This document shows positions 39,035-48,845 of a DNA stretch of 64,000 bases, one piece after another; positions within the stretch are counted from its first letter, which is position 1; every line of letters starts with the position of its first letter. The notes under the pieces were generated by a model. It saw only the letters and a list, made by a program, of their open reading frames with translations, was not told the origin of the DNA and searched no databases. The position numbers and the translations under genes are program-made. This DNA comes from Mycoplasmatota bacterium (GTDB taxonomy: Bacteria; Bacillota_I; Bacilli_A; Izemoplasmatales; Hujiaoplasmataceae). The stretch is taken from positions 1 through 64,000 of the forward strand of contig JAEIOE010000004.1 in NCBI GenBank assembly GCA_016342455.1. The letters are read 5' to 3'.

Positions 39035-40192
39035 TTAACACTGCACTCTAATTTTCCCAGTTAACAATTGTTGCATAAGTCCTTTTTTTTGAAGCTCAAT
39101 TTGAGTAAGTTCATTCTTAAGTAGTTGGATATTGTTAGATAGCTTATCTAGTATTCTTGCGATTTTGTTTTGCACTTGAATTGATGGTATTGAAAATGAA
39201 AACAGCAAAAATGCATCTACTTTAATTGCAGATCTTTCTACAAGTGTACCTTCAACCTTAGATTTATAGTATTTAATCATTTCTGATGATGTTAAAAAGT
39301 ATTTAAAATAATCGATATTGTATTTTTCTGTATCCTTTATAAATAGAGTTTCATAAATAGGAGAAATCAAAACATCATGTTCGTTTTTGTTTACAGAAAT
39401 TGCACCATATTTTAAGTTTGCAGGATTATATACCAAATCATTATATTTTGTAAGTTTATATTGCTTCTTTCCAACAACTAGAAATTCTCGATTGTACCTG
39501 TCTGTCTTTGGTGATACACCGTCTTGAATTGTGAATGAATATAGAGGAAGTCTATCAGAAATATAAAATCGTTTTTTTCTAACACCAAAAATCTCTTTAA
39601 GCCTATATTTTTCCCACTTACAAGAATTTACATCAACTTCTAATTTGCCACGCTTTATTCGTTGTATAATAGCATTCTGTACTTCAGTTTGAGCGTCGAT
39701 TAATTTAGTTTTCAAATCTATAGCACTATCCCATGTTGATAATATATCAGTTATATATTTTTGACTATTTAATGATGGAAGTTTGAACTCAATGTCTTTC
39801 ATAAGAGACCAATCTGCTCTAGGCATCTTCGATCCAGTAGAAATATTAGCAAACTTATTAAACCTTGAAGATTGAACTAGATAGTATAAATAATCATCAT
39901 TAATATATTTTTTATTTGCACATAAGACCCATATTTCTGTCGAACAAACGCCATTTATTTGTGGAAAGGCATATTTTTTTAAGTAAGGGCGTAGTTTGCC
40001 AAACAAAACATTTCCAGGGTGGAATATATTTTTAGTGCTCTTTTGTATATCTGAGTTCACATGACCTAAAATACGTCCCGTTCCTTGTTCTATATGTTCC
40101 AATTCAATGCAGTTAAAAGATATATTGCTTATTTTAGGGTTGTATTTTTCTTTAGATATATGAGCGAATTCTTCTAGTGGTTTATATATCAT
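39035..40192 (-). CDS. hsdS: Type I restriction specificity subunit S (two TRDs)
   Basis: 385 aa with two TRD/coiled-coil repeats; next to hsdM and hsdR. Confidence 0.92.
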   Translation of the reverse strand: MIYKPLEEFAHISKEKYNPKISNISFNCIELEHIEQGTGRILGHVNSDIQKSTKNIFHPGNVLFGKLRPYLKKYAFPQINGVCSTEIWVLCANKKYINDDYLYYLVQSSRFNKFANISTGSKMPRADWSLMKDIEFKLPSLNSQKYITDILSTWDSAIDLKTKLIDAQTEVQNAIIQRIKRGKLEVDVNSCKWEKYRLKEIFGVRKKRFYISDRLPLYSFTIQDGVSPKTDRYNREFLVVGKKQYKLTKYNDLVYNPANLKYGAISVNKNEHDVLISPIYETLFIKDTEKYNIDYFKYFLTSSEMIKYYKSKVEGTLVERSAIKVDAFLLFSFSIPSIQVQNKIARILDKLSNNIQLLKNELTQIELQKKGLMQQLLTGKIRVQC

Positions 40193-40202
40193 ATAAAATC
40201 AC

Positions 40203-41726
40203 CTATAACCCTAACTCTTTGAGATACTTTCTCATTTGTTCTTCAACTAGTTTTAATTCATTCTTTATACTTTCTATCCTATCTTTAACTTCATTAAGAT
40301 TAATAAGTTCTTCCTCTTCGAATGTATCCACATATCTTGAGATATTCAAATTGTATTCATTTTCTTTAATATCCTTCAAAGTAGCTAAATAAGATACTTT
40401 TTCATTCGACTCAAATTTATCATATATATTAATTATCTGTTGAATATCTTCCTGTCTTAATTTATTTTGGTTCTTTCCCTTTTCAAACATACCATCTTGA
40501 GAAGCATCAACAAATAATACATCTTTAGTTTTTCGATTTTGTTTAAACACAAGAATCGTTGCAGGAATACCAGTTCCAAAGAACAAATTTGCAGGCAAGC
40601 CAATAACAGCATCTAGTAGATTCATGTTTACAATTTGCTTTCTAATTTTTCCTTCGCTTCCACCTCTAAAAAGCACTCCATGAGGTAGAACAACGGCCAT
40701 CCTTCCTTCCTCTGATAGAGAATGTAACATATGTAACACAAAAGCATAATCACCTTTTGATTTAGGTGGCACTCCCCAATCAAAACGTTTGTATGGGTCT
40801 AATGAAGCTTCCATACTGAAATCGCCATTACTCTCACCTGAAAATCCTGATGCCCATTTATCTAATGAGAATGGAGGATTTGCTACAACAACTTGAAATT
40901 TCATTAGTTTATCGTTTTCTAGATGTAAAGGATTTGCTAATGTATCTCCCCAAGCGATCTTTGCGTCATCTATACCATGTAAGAACATATTCATTCTCGC
41001 TAACGAGTGATTTTGTCCCTTGCTCTCTTGTCCATATATCTGAACTTTTTTTGAAGGTACTTTGTTATATGCTTTTATCAGAAGTGATCCAGACCCACAA
41101 GTTGGATCATAAATTCGGTCATTTTCTTGTGGTTTCACTAAACTAGATAACAATTCAGAAACGGCACTTGGAGTAAAAAATTCTCCACCTTTTTTACCAG
41201 CGTCAGAAGCAAAGTTAGATATTAGATACTCATATGCATTACCAATAATATCTTCACCTTCTAGTCTTGAAGGACGAAGATCTAGCTTTTGGAAATCATC
41301 AAGCAAATCCTTGAGCATTGCATTTCTTCCCTTAGTTGCACCAAGAATACTCTCTGAATTGAAATCGATATTTTTAAATACACCTCGTAATTTCGTTTTA
41401 TTCTCTTCTTCTATGTCTGCTAAAGCTTTATTAATTATCTCACCGACATTTGATGCATTACGATTTTCATAAAGGAAATCAAAAGTTGCATGATTATTTA
41501 AATGGAATCTGTCAAGTTTAATTTGACGATTTGCCATTTCTCTGTCACCATCGTATTTCTGCAATAAAACTTCGTAGTGTTCTTTGTAAATATCGCTAAC
41601 ATATTTAACAAACAACATAACCAATATATAATCCTTGTATACTGACGAATCGATTGTTTTTCTGAATGTATCACATGCTCCCCATAAAATATTATTAACT
41701 TCTTGTTGGGTAAATTTCTTAGTCAT
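40203..41726 (-). CDS. hsdM: Type I restriction methylase subunit M
   Basis: GGEFFTPSAVSELL, YDPTCGSGSLLIKA, VVANPPFSLDKW. Confidence 0.97.
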   Translation of the reverse strand: MTKKFTQQEVNNILWGACDTFRKTIDSSVYKDYILVMLFVKYVSDIYKEHYEVLLQKYDGDREMANRQIKLDRFHLNNHATFDFLYENRNASNVGEIINKALADIEEENKTKLRGVFKNIDFNSESILGATKGRNAMLKDLLDDFQKLDLRPSRLEGEDIIGNAYEYLISNFASDAGKKGGEFFTPSAVSELLSSLVKPQENDRIYDPTCGSGSLLIKAYNKVPSKKVQIYGQESKGQNHSLARMNMFLHGIDDAKIAWGDTLANPLHLENDKLMKFQVVVANPPFSLDKWASGFSGESNGDFSMEASLDPYKRFDWGVPPKSKGDYAFVLHMLHSLSEEGRMAVVLPHGVLFRGGSEGKIRKQIVNMNLLDAVIGLPANLFFGTGIPATILVFKQNRKTKDVLFVDASQDGMFEKGKNQNKLRQEDIQQIINIYDKFESNEKVSYLATLKDIKENEYNLNISRYVDTFEEEELINLNEVKDRIESIKNELKLVEEQMRKYLKELGL

Positions 41727-42318
41727 TCTTTTTTCCTCCTAATATAATTTTGTTTGTAATTTCCTTATAATAAATATCCTTTGATTCCAAGAGTTGATGA
41801 TAAAGCTTTTTTTCAGCAATAATCAGATTTGAAATCTCTATTGTTTTATTCTGCATTTCAATAGGCAAAACAGGTACATTAGTTTCTTTTAAATCAGTCA
41901 TTCTAATTACTGGGATTGTAGCTCCTAAAGAAGATCTAAGATATTCTTTTTTCATAATATCAGAGTTTAATAGAAATGCTAAGTATCCCGAAATAATCTC
42001 ACTACTACTATTTCTAATAATCGCACACAATGAAGGGATTACAAGCCCTACCTGTGAATTCTGAATAGCTATAGCTGTATATGGAGCACTAAGACGTATT
42101 ATTACATCTCCAATTTGAGTTAGATATCGATCTTCTAATTTTTCACTACTCTTAAACTTGTCAAAGTATTCTTCATTGAGCCAACCATCTTGTTCCAAAC
42201 TCCTAAGAGTAATTGTCTTATAAGGATATTTCTTTTTATCAGTTCTACTAGCTTCTTTCCTTTTTAGGACAAGACCAGTTGATATATCTGCACAATCGCC
42301 TAGTTTAATATAGTTCAT
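41719..42318 (-). CDS. Second, half-length HsdS-like protein
   Basis: MNYIKLGDCADISTGLV; SSLGATIPVIRMTDLKETNVPVLPIEMQNK, single TRD size. Confidence 0.85.
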   Translation of the reverse strand: MNYIKLGDCADISTGLVLKRKEASRTDKKKYPYKTITLRSLEQDGWLNEEYFDKFKSSEKLEDRYLTQIGDVIIRLSAPYTAIAIQNSQVGLVIPSLCAIIRNSSSEIISGYLAFLLNSDIMKKEYLRSSLGATIPVIRMTDLKETNVPVLPIEMQNKTIEISNLIIAEKKLYHQLLESKDIYYKEITNKIILGGKKND

Positions 42319-42390
42319 TTCATCACCTCCATTAGATTGTTATTTTCTTTTTACAACAAAATTATATCACAAGCAATATATCTTTGTCAA

Positions 42391-42849
42391 TTATTTATTT
42401 TGTTTAAATGTTAAAATGACATAATTACTCAGATTGAACTTCCTTGATAACTCATTAATCACTTGAAATAATCTGCTTTTACTAATCTCCAATCGCAATC
42501 CAATTGTTGATTTCAGAAGATCAGTTTCTATTAATAATTCCAATACCTCTACTTCATTTCCACAAAGTTGCCCTTTAAATGATTTATAATTGTTAATCAC
42601 ATTAGTTGACTCTTGCATTTTGCATTGAGTCTCATCAATCTTACCAATAATATAAAGCAAATTATCCTCTACATTGTTCCTGGAAGAACTTGATCCAATC
42701 GAATCATATACAACTGCCTGATATCCAGTTAGCCTAGATTGATAATACTCAAGCTTCTCTTCTAACTCTCTTTTATGTCTATATGCTTTCTTAACATCAT
42801 CTATCCACTTGTAAAAAGGCGCGTTTAAACCAGTCTTCAAATTTCTCAT
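42391..42849 (-). CDS. Phage transcriptional regulator-like (RinA/ArpU style)
   Basis: Helical protein with C-terminal sigma-like HTH; position. Confidence 0.45.
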   Translation of the reverse strand: MRNLKTGLNAPFYKWIDDVKKAYRHKRELEEKLEYYQSRLTGYQAVVYDSIGSSSSRNNVEDNLLYIIGKIDETQCKMQESTNVINNYKSFKGQLCGNEVEVLELLIETDLLKSTIGLRLEISKSRLFQVINELSRKFNLSNYVILTFKQNK

Positions 42850-43669
42850 CCTTTCTGTTTTCTAGATTTCTAAATCTTTCAAGATTCGTCAATAAAGAAG
42901 CCTTCATGAAATTAAAACGATCATCAATCTCAGGGTTAGGGTTTCTAGAATATGAAATAATATAATTAGTCCCACTTAATACATTCTCATATCCAAACGT
43001 AAGAATTGCTGATTCAAATAGATCGTTGTATCTTAGAATATCACCATTAAATTCTTCAATGTATTTTCTTTGAATTAATAATTTGGTTAAAAAGTGCATT
43101 TTGGGGAACCCATAAATGCTTTTATCTTCTTTTATCTTTTTATCTCTTTTACTTTCCTTTTTACTTTGATTTTTAATGTCAACATTAACCGAGTTATTGT
43201 CGACATTAACTAACGCTTTTATAAAATTATCCTCGTTTTTTTGCATGCATAAAAGGACCCCTAATTGTTCCATGGTTTCGGAATCTAACAACCAATACTT
43301 GTCGTTCTGAATATTCTTCCTTCTTCTAGTTGAAAGAATGAATTGTTTCTGAATAGATATCGAAGTAATAACACCTTGCAGAAAGAGCGCTCTTTCAAAG
43401 AGTCGAAGCTCAACACAACCGTGAATTATCTCTAAGATCTTGTCCACCTTTATCCAATGTGATCCTATTTGCTGATGCAATAGAATTGTTAGTTCCTGTA
43501 ATGGCATTTCTAAGTAATATCCTTCTCCATAGACAAGAGTCAAGATTCGGATATATATCGTTGTACCATAAGGACCATACTGATAATTGAGTGACTTCAG
43601 TTTAGGATCATCAAAAGCATGCACGTCCCAAGGAAAATACTCAAGTCCTTGTTTAAATGGTCGTGCCAT
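42797..43669 (-). CDS. Phage replication protein (DUF4373/DnaD-like)
   Basis: YFPWDVHAFDDPKLKSLNYQYGPYGTTIYIRIL typical N-terminus. Confidence 0.8.
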   Translation of the reverse strand: MARPFKQGLEYFPWDVHAFDDPKLKSLNYQYGPYGTTIYIRILTLVYGEGYYLEMPLQELTILLHQQIGSHWIKVDKILEIIHGCVELRLFERALFLQGVITSISIQKQFILSTRRRKNIQNDKYWLLDSETMEQLGVLLCMQKNEDNFIKALVNVDNNSVNVDIKNQSKKESKRDKKIKEDKSIYGFPKMHFLTKLLIQRKYIEEFNGDILRYNDLFESAILTFGYENVLSGTNYIISYSRNPNPEIDDRFNFMKASLLTNLERFRNLENRKDEKFEDWFKRAFLQVDR

Positions 43670-43688
43670 GTTTTATACCTTTCTATAT

Positions 43689-43804
43689 ATCAATAAACCG
43701 ACATTTCACAGTATACTCAAAGTAAGTTCTTGTGCTATTGTGAGTAAGTTCGTGTTACCGTTCACAAGCATTACTGGTAAATAGGAAATGTCGGTTTTAT
43801 CGAT
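43689..43804 (-). other. Structured element: ~19-bp inverted repeat enclosing direct-repeat copy B
   Basis: ATCAATAAACCGACATTTC (43689-43707) versus GAAATGTCGGTTTTATCGAT (43785-43804). Confidence 0.7.
43738..43780. repeat. 43-bp direct repeat, copy B
   Basis: ttgtgagtaagttcgtgttaccgttcacaagcattactggtaa; see 32676..32718. Confidence 0.92.
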
Positions 43805-43805
43805 T

Positions 43806-43988
43806 TTAGTAGTTTGAATTTTTTTCTTTAAATTTGTTTAGTTCTGCTTCTGTTACTCGCCATTGGTTACCGAGTTTAAATGCTCTTAATTTGCCTTGTT
43901 TGATGTATTTGAGCAATGTTCTTCTAGATACTCCCAGGATATCAATTAAATCACTGAGCGTATAATAGTTTTCTGTTTCGTTGTGCAT
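43806..43988 (-). CDS. Excisionase-like HTH_17 DNA-binding protein
   Basis: YYTLSDLIDILGVSRRTLLKYIKQGKLRAFKLGNQWRVTEAEL. Confidence 0.9.
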   Translation of the reverse strand: MHNETENYYTLSDLIDILGVSRRTLLKYIKQGKLRAFKLGNQWRVTEAELNKFKEKNSNY

Positions 43989-44715
43989 TTTTTTTCACCT
44001 CAAATTCGGATAAGATTCTTTCTATGAATGTTATCCCGCTTTTATAAACATAAGTCCGGGTAGAGATTAATATTGTACCGCCTGCGACTGATTTTGTTTC
44101 TACGACTCTAAAGAATTTACGATCGCAATACTCTTGTAATGGTTGATTCCTATCATCTAAGATATGTGTAGCTCTAAGTATCTTAAATAACTCCATACTG
44201 CCTATTCCTTTAAATTTTAGAACAGCATGTGCGATATCTAAATCCATGCATTCTGATGACCCTAATAATTTGTTGATATATTTGAGTTTTGGTTCATTGA
44301 TTTTCTTATCTGTCTCCAGGATACTGTTTCTTATTTTAATATCCTGGTATTCATCTAAAAACTTGATAACAACATTGGGATCGTGAAAATCATCGACTTG
44401 ATAATCTCCAAATTTCAATAGTTGTGGTAATACAATACGATAAAGCCAATCATTAATCATTTGAGCTTCAGCTTTTTTTGAAGCAAACATACAAGTGCTG
44501 ATGTTATTTGCTGATATAAAAAGTCTTTTTGCCTTCCCTTTTTCTTCTGGTATTTCTATTGTTTTGATTTCATTTGCTGGTATTTTAGTTCTACACTCCT
44601 GTACATTTTTGATATCTAGAAGTCTTGCGATATCAACCAAACAAAAATAAGGTTGATCCTCTACAAAAGATGTTCTAATGACACCATACTCTGCGTTTGA
44701 AAATTCCTTAATCAT
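43951..44715 (-). CDS. BRO-N domain antirepressor-like protein
   Basis: EYGVIRTSFVEDQPYFCLVDIARLLDIKN...WLYRIVLPQLLKFGDY. Confidence 0.85.
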   Translation of the reverse strand: MIKEFSNAEYGVIRTSFVEDQPYFCLVDIARLLDIKNVQECRTKIPANEIKTIEIPEEKGKAKRLFISANNISTCMFASKKAEAQMINDWLYRIVLPQLLKFGDYQVDDFHDPNVVIKFLDEYQDIKIRNSILETDKKINEPKLKYINKLLGSSECMDLDIAHAVLKFKGIGSMELFKILRATHILDDRNQPLQEYCDRKFFRVVETKSVAGGTILISTRTYVYKSGITFIERILSEFEVKKNAQRNRKLLYAQ

Positions 44716-44728
44716 AACTTATCCTTTC

Positions 44729-45646
44729 TTATTTGCGAGTTATTTTCCCAAACAACGTATCACTAATCTTCCCTTCATAATTTTCTTTTCTTCTATTCAT
44801 TTTGTGTATATAGATTTGTGTGGTTGCTGGGTCTTTGTGTCTAAGCAACTGCTGTGTGCTCTCGATGCCTGCGCCTTCAAGTAATGACAACGTTGCTGTC
44901 GTGTGTCTTAAGCTATGTGCAGAATATTTTGGACTATCGATGCCTATTTGTCGTAAGTATTCTTTAACTACAGCCCGAATTGATCTTGTTTGCATTCTCT
45001 CTCCGTAATTCGTATGACCATGATTAATGAATAGTGGTTTGAATTCATCGGAACGTTTTATTAAATATTCTTCTATAATTGCATATACCTGTGGTGATAA
45101 TTTTACATATGCATCCTTATCATCATGTCCTTTTCCCATAACAAATAATACCTGGGAATCTTCAATAAAATCGATATCCTCTGTATCAGATCTTTCAACT
45201 TCAATTGTCCTTAATCCAGTCGTAAGCAACAAACTGATCAAAGCATAATTTCTAAGACCTATTACATCTTTTCTTGCGTACATTTCCGCTCTATGTAAGA
45301 GTTTCTTTGAGTCTTCAACTGACAGCGCTTCTCGTTTAAAGTTTGATTCAATCTTCATTCCTTTTATACCCTCTGCGATATTGGGCCCATACCCTTCAAT
45401 ATAAAACCATCGGTAGAAATTGCGAATGACAACTATGTATTTCTGAACTGAAGCTGCTTTTAATCTTTTTTTAATGCGTTCACGGTAATTCATGACATCA
45501 TGCCTAGTTGGTAAGTTAGGAAGAATATCAATATATGAAACATACTCAAATAGAATCCTTTGGTAGCTTTCTTTCGTAGCTGGTTTAATATCAATATAAT
45601 TAATATACTGAACGATTCTTTCTTTTAGTGATTCTTGAGTATTCAT
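44729..45646 (-). CDS. Tyrosine recombinase/integrase
   Basis: LLTTGLRTIEVER, SAHSLRHTTATL, LLRHKDPATTQIYIH (RHRHY catalytic set). Confidence 0.95.
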   Translation of the reverse strand: MNTQESLKERIVQYINYIDIKPATKESYQRILFEYVSYIDILPNLPTRHDVMNYRERIKKRLKAASVQKYIVVIRNFYRWFYIEGYGPNIAEGIKGMKIESNFKREALSVEDSKKLLHRAEMYARKDVIGLRNYALISLLLTTGLRTIEVERSDTEDIDFIEDSQVLFVMGKGHDDKDAYVKLSPQVYAIIEEYLIKRSDEFKPLFINHGHTNYGERMQTRSIRAVVKEYLRQIGIDSPKYSAHSLRHTTATLSLLEGAGIESTQQLLRHKDPATTQIYIHKMNRRKENYEGKISDTLFGKITRK

Positions 45647-45664
45647 ATCATTACCATTTCCGCT

Positions 45665-46006
45665 TTAGTTGCTGCTGTTTAGATCTTTATATTTGTCTAT
45701 ATACTCAGATTCAAATTGCAGCAATCTATCCGCATCCATTTGAAGTGCCTTTTTCAATTTAAGCAGCATCGGTACTGGAAGTTTACTTCCTCTATTCCCA
45801 TTTTCAAGTTGATAATAATAGTAATGAGTTACATCCAGTTCCCTTGAAACTACCTCGACCGACAAACCGAGTTCTAACCTGCGTTCAAGCAAATAGAATC
45901 TGGGTAATGGGATCTTCTTCTTTTTGGATATTTTATTCATGTTTTCTACAAGCAATATTGCTTCCTCCTTAGATGTGTTTTTGATGGTGTCTCTATTGTA
46001 TATCAA
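45665..46006 (-). CDS. XRE-family HTH protein
   Basis: RRLELGLSVEVVSRELDVTHYYYYQLENGNRGSKLP. Confidence 0.85.
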   Translation of the reverse strand: MIYNRDTIKNTSKEEAILLVENMNKISKKKKIPLPRFYLLERRLELGLSVEVVSRELDVTHYYYYQLENGNRGSKLPVPMLLKLKKALQMDADRLLQFESEYIDKYKDLNSSN

Positions 46007-46188
46007 TTGTTAATAAGTGAAAATATCTTATGTCAAATATTCGTTATGAGAAACAAATAGAGTTTATAAGTTACATTTTAATCACATATTTAACGCATAT
46101 TTTAAAGTTAATGTATACAACAATATTGACAACGCTACATTTGTTGTCGTATAATTATTAAGAGTATATTACAAAAAAGGAGAATATT

Positions 46189-46785
46189 ATGCAAAGCTTA
46201 AATACAACTGATGCATTTAATAAATTATTTATAAGTGAGAATTTAAAAAGACTTAGATTATCGTATAATCTTTCAACTACTGAAGTAGGTAAGATAATCG
46301 GTAAAACTAGACAGGGTTATCTAAATTATGAAAATGGATCACGTGAAATTGGCATCTACGATCTAATTACTTTATCAGGATATTATAACGTTTCAATTGA
46401 TGTCATTGTTGGAAATCCATTCACTTTAAGAAATGAAAAGTTGCTTGCATTTAGAACATTTGAATATATTGATAGTGAATTAAAGGAAGTTATGCCAATT
46501 ACGATTTCAACCGTTCATGATGATGTTATTTGTGTTAAATATGATAATTTAAAACTTGATTTCTTCTGGAAAACCAATACAAATCAAAAAGGTCATGAGA
46601 TGATTTTTGAATATTATAACAAACCTTACATATCAAAACTTTTCTATAATACAACTGGTGGTGGACATTTCTACATTAATAATGAGCCATTCTATTTTAA
46701 TAAAGCACAAGCAGAAAGTATAGTATTCAAAGGTGTTTTTATGTCTGAGTTGATAAAAATTACAGATATTCCACACTTCTTTTAA
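46189..46785 (+). CDS. XRE-family repressor
   Basis: LKRLRLSYNLSTTEVGKIIGKTRQGYLNYENGSREIGIYDLITLSGYYNVSIDVIVG. Confidence 0.92.
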   Translation: MQSLNTTDAFNKLFISENLKRLRLSYNLSTTEVGKIIGKTRQGYLNYENGSREIGIYDLITLSGYYNVSIDVIVGNPFTLRNEKLLAFRTFEYIDSELKEVMPITISTVHDDVICVKYDNLKLDFFWKTNTNQKGHEMIFEYYNKPYISKLFYNTTGGGHFYINNEPFYFNKAQAESIVFKGVFMSELIKITDIPHFF

Positions 46786-46938
46786 CGATTGTGCTTAAAG
46801 CTTGTATATTTAAAGAATAAAATTTGTTATACTTGATTCCGGTAAGTTAGGAAATATCTATATGAACATTCTTTAATTTTATCCTTTCTAAAGGAGTTGC
46901 TTTCGGGCAACTTCTTTTTCTATTAGAAAGGACAACTT

Positions 46939-47085
46939 ATGGATGACAATATTGAATTTCATCAAAAGAAAATGATACTAGACGAACTATACAAAGCTAA
47001 ATTAGTTAATGGCTTTGAGTGGGCTGAAGCTCTATCAAGACTAATAAATGAGTATGATTCAGTCGAAGAAATAAACTCACAATAA
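46939..47085 (+). CDS. Small 48-aa protein upstream of the serine recombinases
   Basis: Read directly: MDDNIEFHQKKMILDELYKAKLVNGFEWAEALSRLINEYDSVEEINSQ, preceded by AGAAAGGA. Confidence 0.65.
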   Translation: MDDNIEFHQKKMILDELYKAKLVNGFEWAEALSRLINEYDSVEEINSQ

Positions 47086-47144
47086 ATGACTTGCTATTTG
47101 TTGCTTTCTGAGTGATGTATATAGTAACGAAAAGGAGGTAAATT

Positions 47145-48845
47145 ATGTTAGAAAAAAGAGTATTTATCATGGAACCCGATCAAGTTTTCCATGAAGATAA
47201 AAACGGAATGCCTATTTCCAGAGAAAAGAAAAGTGTTTGTGCTTATGCGAGAGTTTCAACTGACTCAGATGATCAACTAAATAGCTACAAAGCACAAATC
47301 AATGAATTCACTAAGAAAATTCAAGAAAATCCTGAATGGGAGTTTTTGGATATGTACGCGGATGAAGGTATTTCTGGAACAAGTATGAAAAAGAGAACTG
47401 AGTTCTTAAGAATGATTGAAGATGCCAGGGCAGGTAAAATTGATTTAATCTTAACCAAATCATTATCTAGGTTTGCAAGAAACACCGTAGACTGCCTTAC
47501 TGTAGTAAGAGAGCTTAGGGAAATCAATGTTGAAGTTTATTTTGAAAAGGAAAATCTATATTCCAGTGATACAAAAATAGACTTCATGCTCACTATCTTC
47601 TCTTCTATCGCCCAAGAAGAATCTAGAAACATTAGTGAGAATGTAAAATGGGGATTTCGTAAACGATTCAAAGAAGGTAAGGTTCACATTAATACAACAA
47701 GATTCCTAGGTTATGATAAGGATGCTGATGGGAAAATCATCATCAATACAAAAGAAGCAAAAACCATCCGAATTATTTTTAATATGTACATTGCAGGATC
47801 TTCATTAAAAGATATTGCTCAATTCTTAACTGAAAACGAGATACCTAATGGCCGAAAAGAAATCTTCTGGACTTCAGCCACAATAAGCACCATATTGGTA
47901 AACGAGAAATACTGTGGCGATGCAATTCTACAAAAAAGAGTGGTTATCGATTATTTATCCCACAAATCAGTTAAAAACAATGGCCACGCACCGAAGTATT
48001 ATATTATGAATAACCATGAGGCAATCATACCAAGAAATAAATTTGAACTCGTTCAAGAGTTAAAGAAAAAAAGAGGTCGAACCAAAAGTGCATCTCGTTA
48101 TGGAAATAAGTATGCACTGAGCGGAATTGTCTACTGTGGCCATTGTGGTAGAGTGATGAATAGACACTACTTCAATTATGATAAACCTTCACAAAGAGTT
48201 GTTTTATCTTGCAAAAACAGACAAAACAATGATACTCCATGTGATAACACCCCAATTGATAATGATACTTTGGAACTGGCAATCATTGATGCAATTAAAT
48301 ATCTGCGGCTTGATAATCCTTCAATAGTTAATGAAACATTGGAACTTGTAAAAACAAGTCTAGATTCTTCTCATATTGAAATAGAATTACGTGAAATAGA
48401 AAAAGAAATCAAAAAAGTTGAAAACAGTATAAAAGATATTATCAATATAAATGTAAAAACAATGGCTGAAGATACTGATTTTTATAAGGCTTTATACAAT
48501 GAAAAGAAAGCAATACTTGTTGAACTTAAAGCAAATCTTCAGAACAAGAAAAACATACTCGTAGATGTACACCTACATGATGAACGAATCAATCAAATAC
48601 GTGATTTCTTAAATGGATACACTGCACTTAATAAAACAATTCTACTTGGAATGTTCAAAGCAATAATCGCAACAGATAGAAACAATGCCATATTAGTTAT
48701 GAGTGATAGGAAACTTACAAAGCAAGAGGTTAGAGGAAATATAGATTCATTCAAATCACTAAAATCTATTTATTCAAACACTGTAACCAACAAGAACACA
48801 AAACAATCTATTACTTATCGCGTTGTTGAACTTGGGGCAAACTAA
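47145..48845 (+). CDS. Large serine recombinase 1
   Basis: VCAYARVSTDSDDQLNSY; zinc ribbon YCGHCGRVMNRHYF; 566 aa. Confidence 0.96.
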   Translation: MLEKRVFIMEPDQVFHEDKNGMPISREKKSVCAYARVSTDSDDQLNSYKAQINEFTKKIQENPEWEFLDMYADEGISGTSMKKRTEFLRMIEDARAGKIDLILTKSLSRFARNTVDCLTVVRELREINVEVYFEKENLYSSDTKIDFMLTIFSSIAQEESRNISENVKWGFRKRFKEGKVHINTTRFLGYDKDADGKIIINTKEAKTIRIIFNMYIAGSSLKDIAQFLTENEIPNGRKEIFWTSATISTILVNEKYCGDAILQKRVVIDYLSHKSVKNNGHAPKYYIMNNHEAIIPRNKFELVQELKKKRGRTKSASRYGNKYALSGIVYCGHCGRVMNRHYFNYDKPSQRVVLSCKNRQNNDTPCDNTPIDNDTLELAIIDAIKYLRLDNPSIVNETLELVKTSLDSSHIEIELREIEKEIKKVENSIKDIININVKTMAEDTDFYKALYNEKKAILVELKANLQNKKNILVDVHLHDERINQIRDFLNGYTALNKTILLGMFKAIIATDRNNAILVMSDRKLTKQEVRGNIDSFKSLKSIYSNTVTNKNTKQSITYRVVELGAN

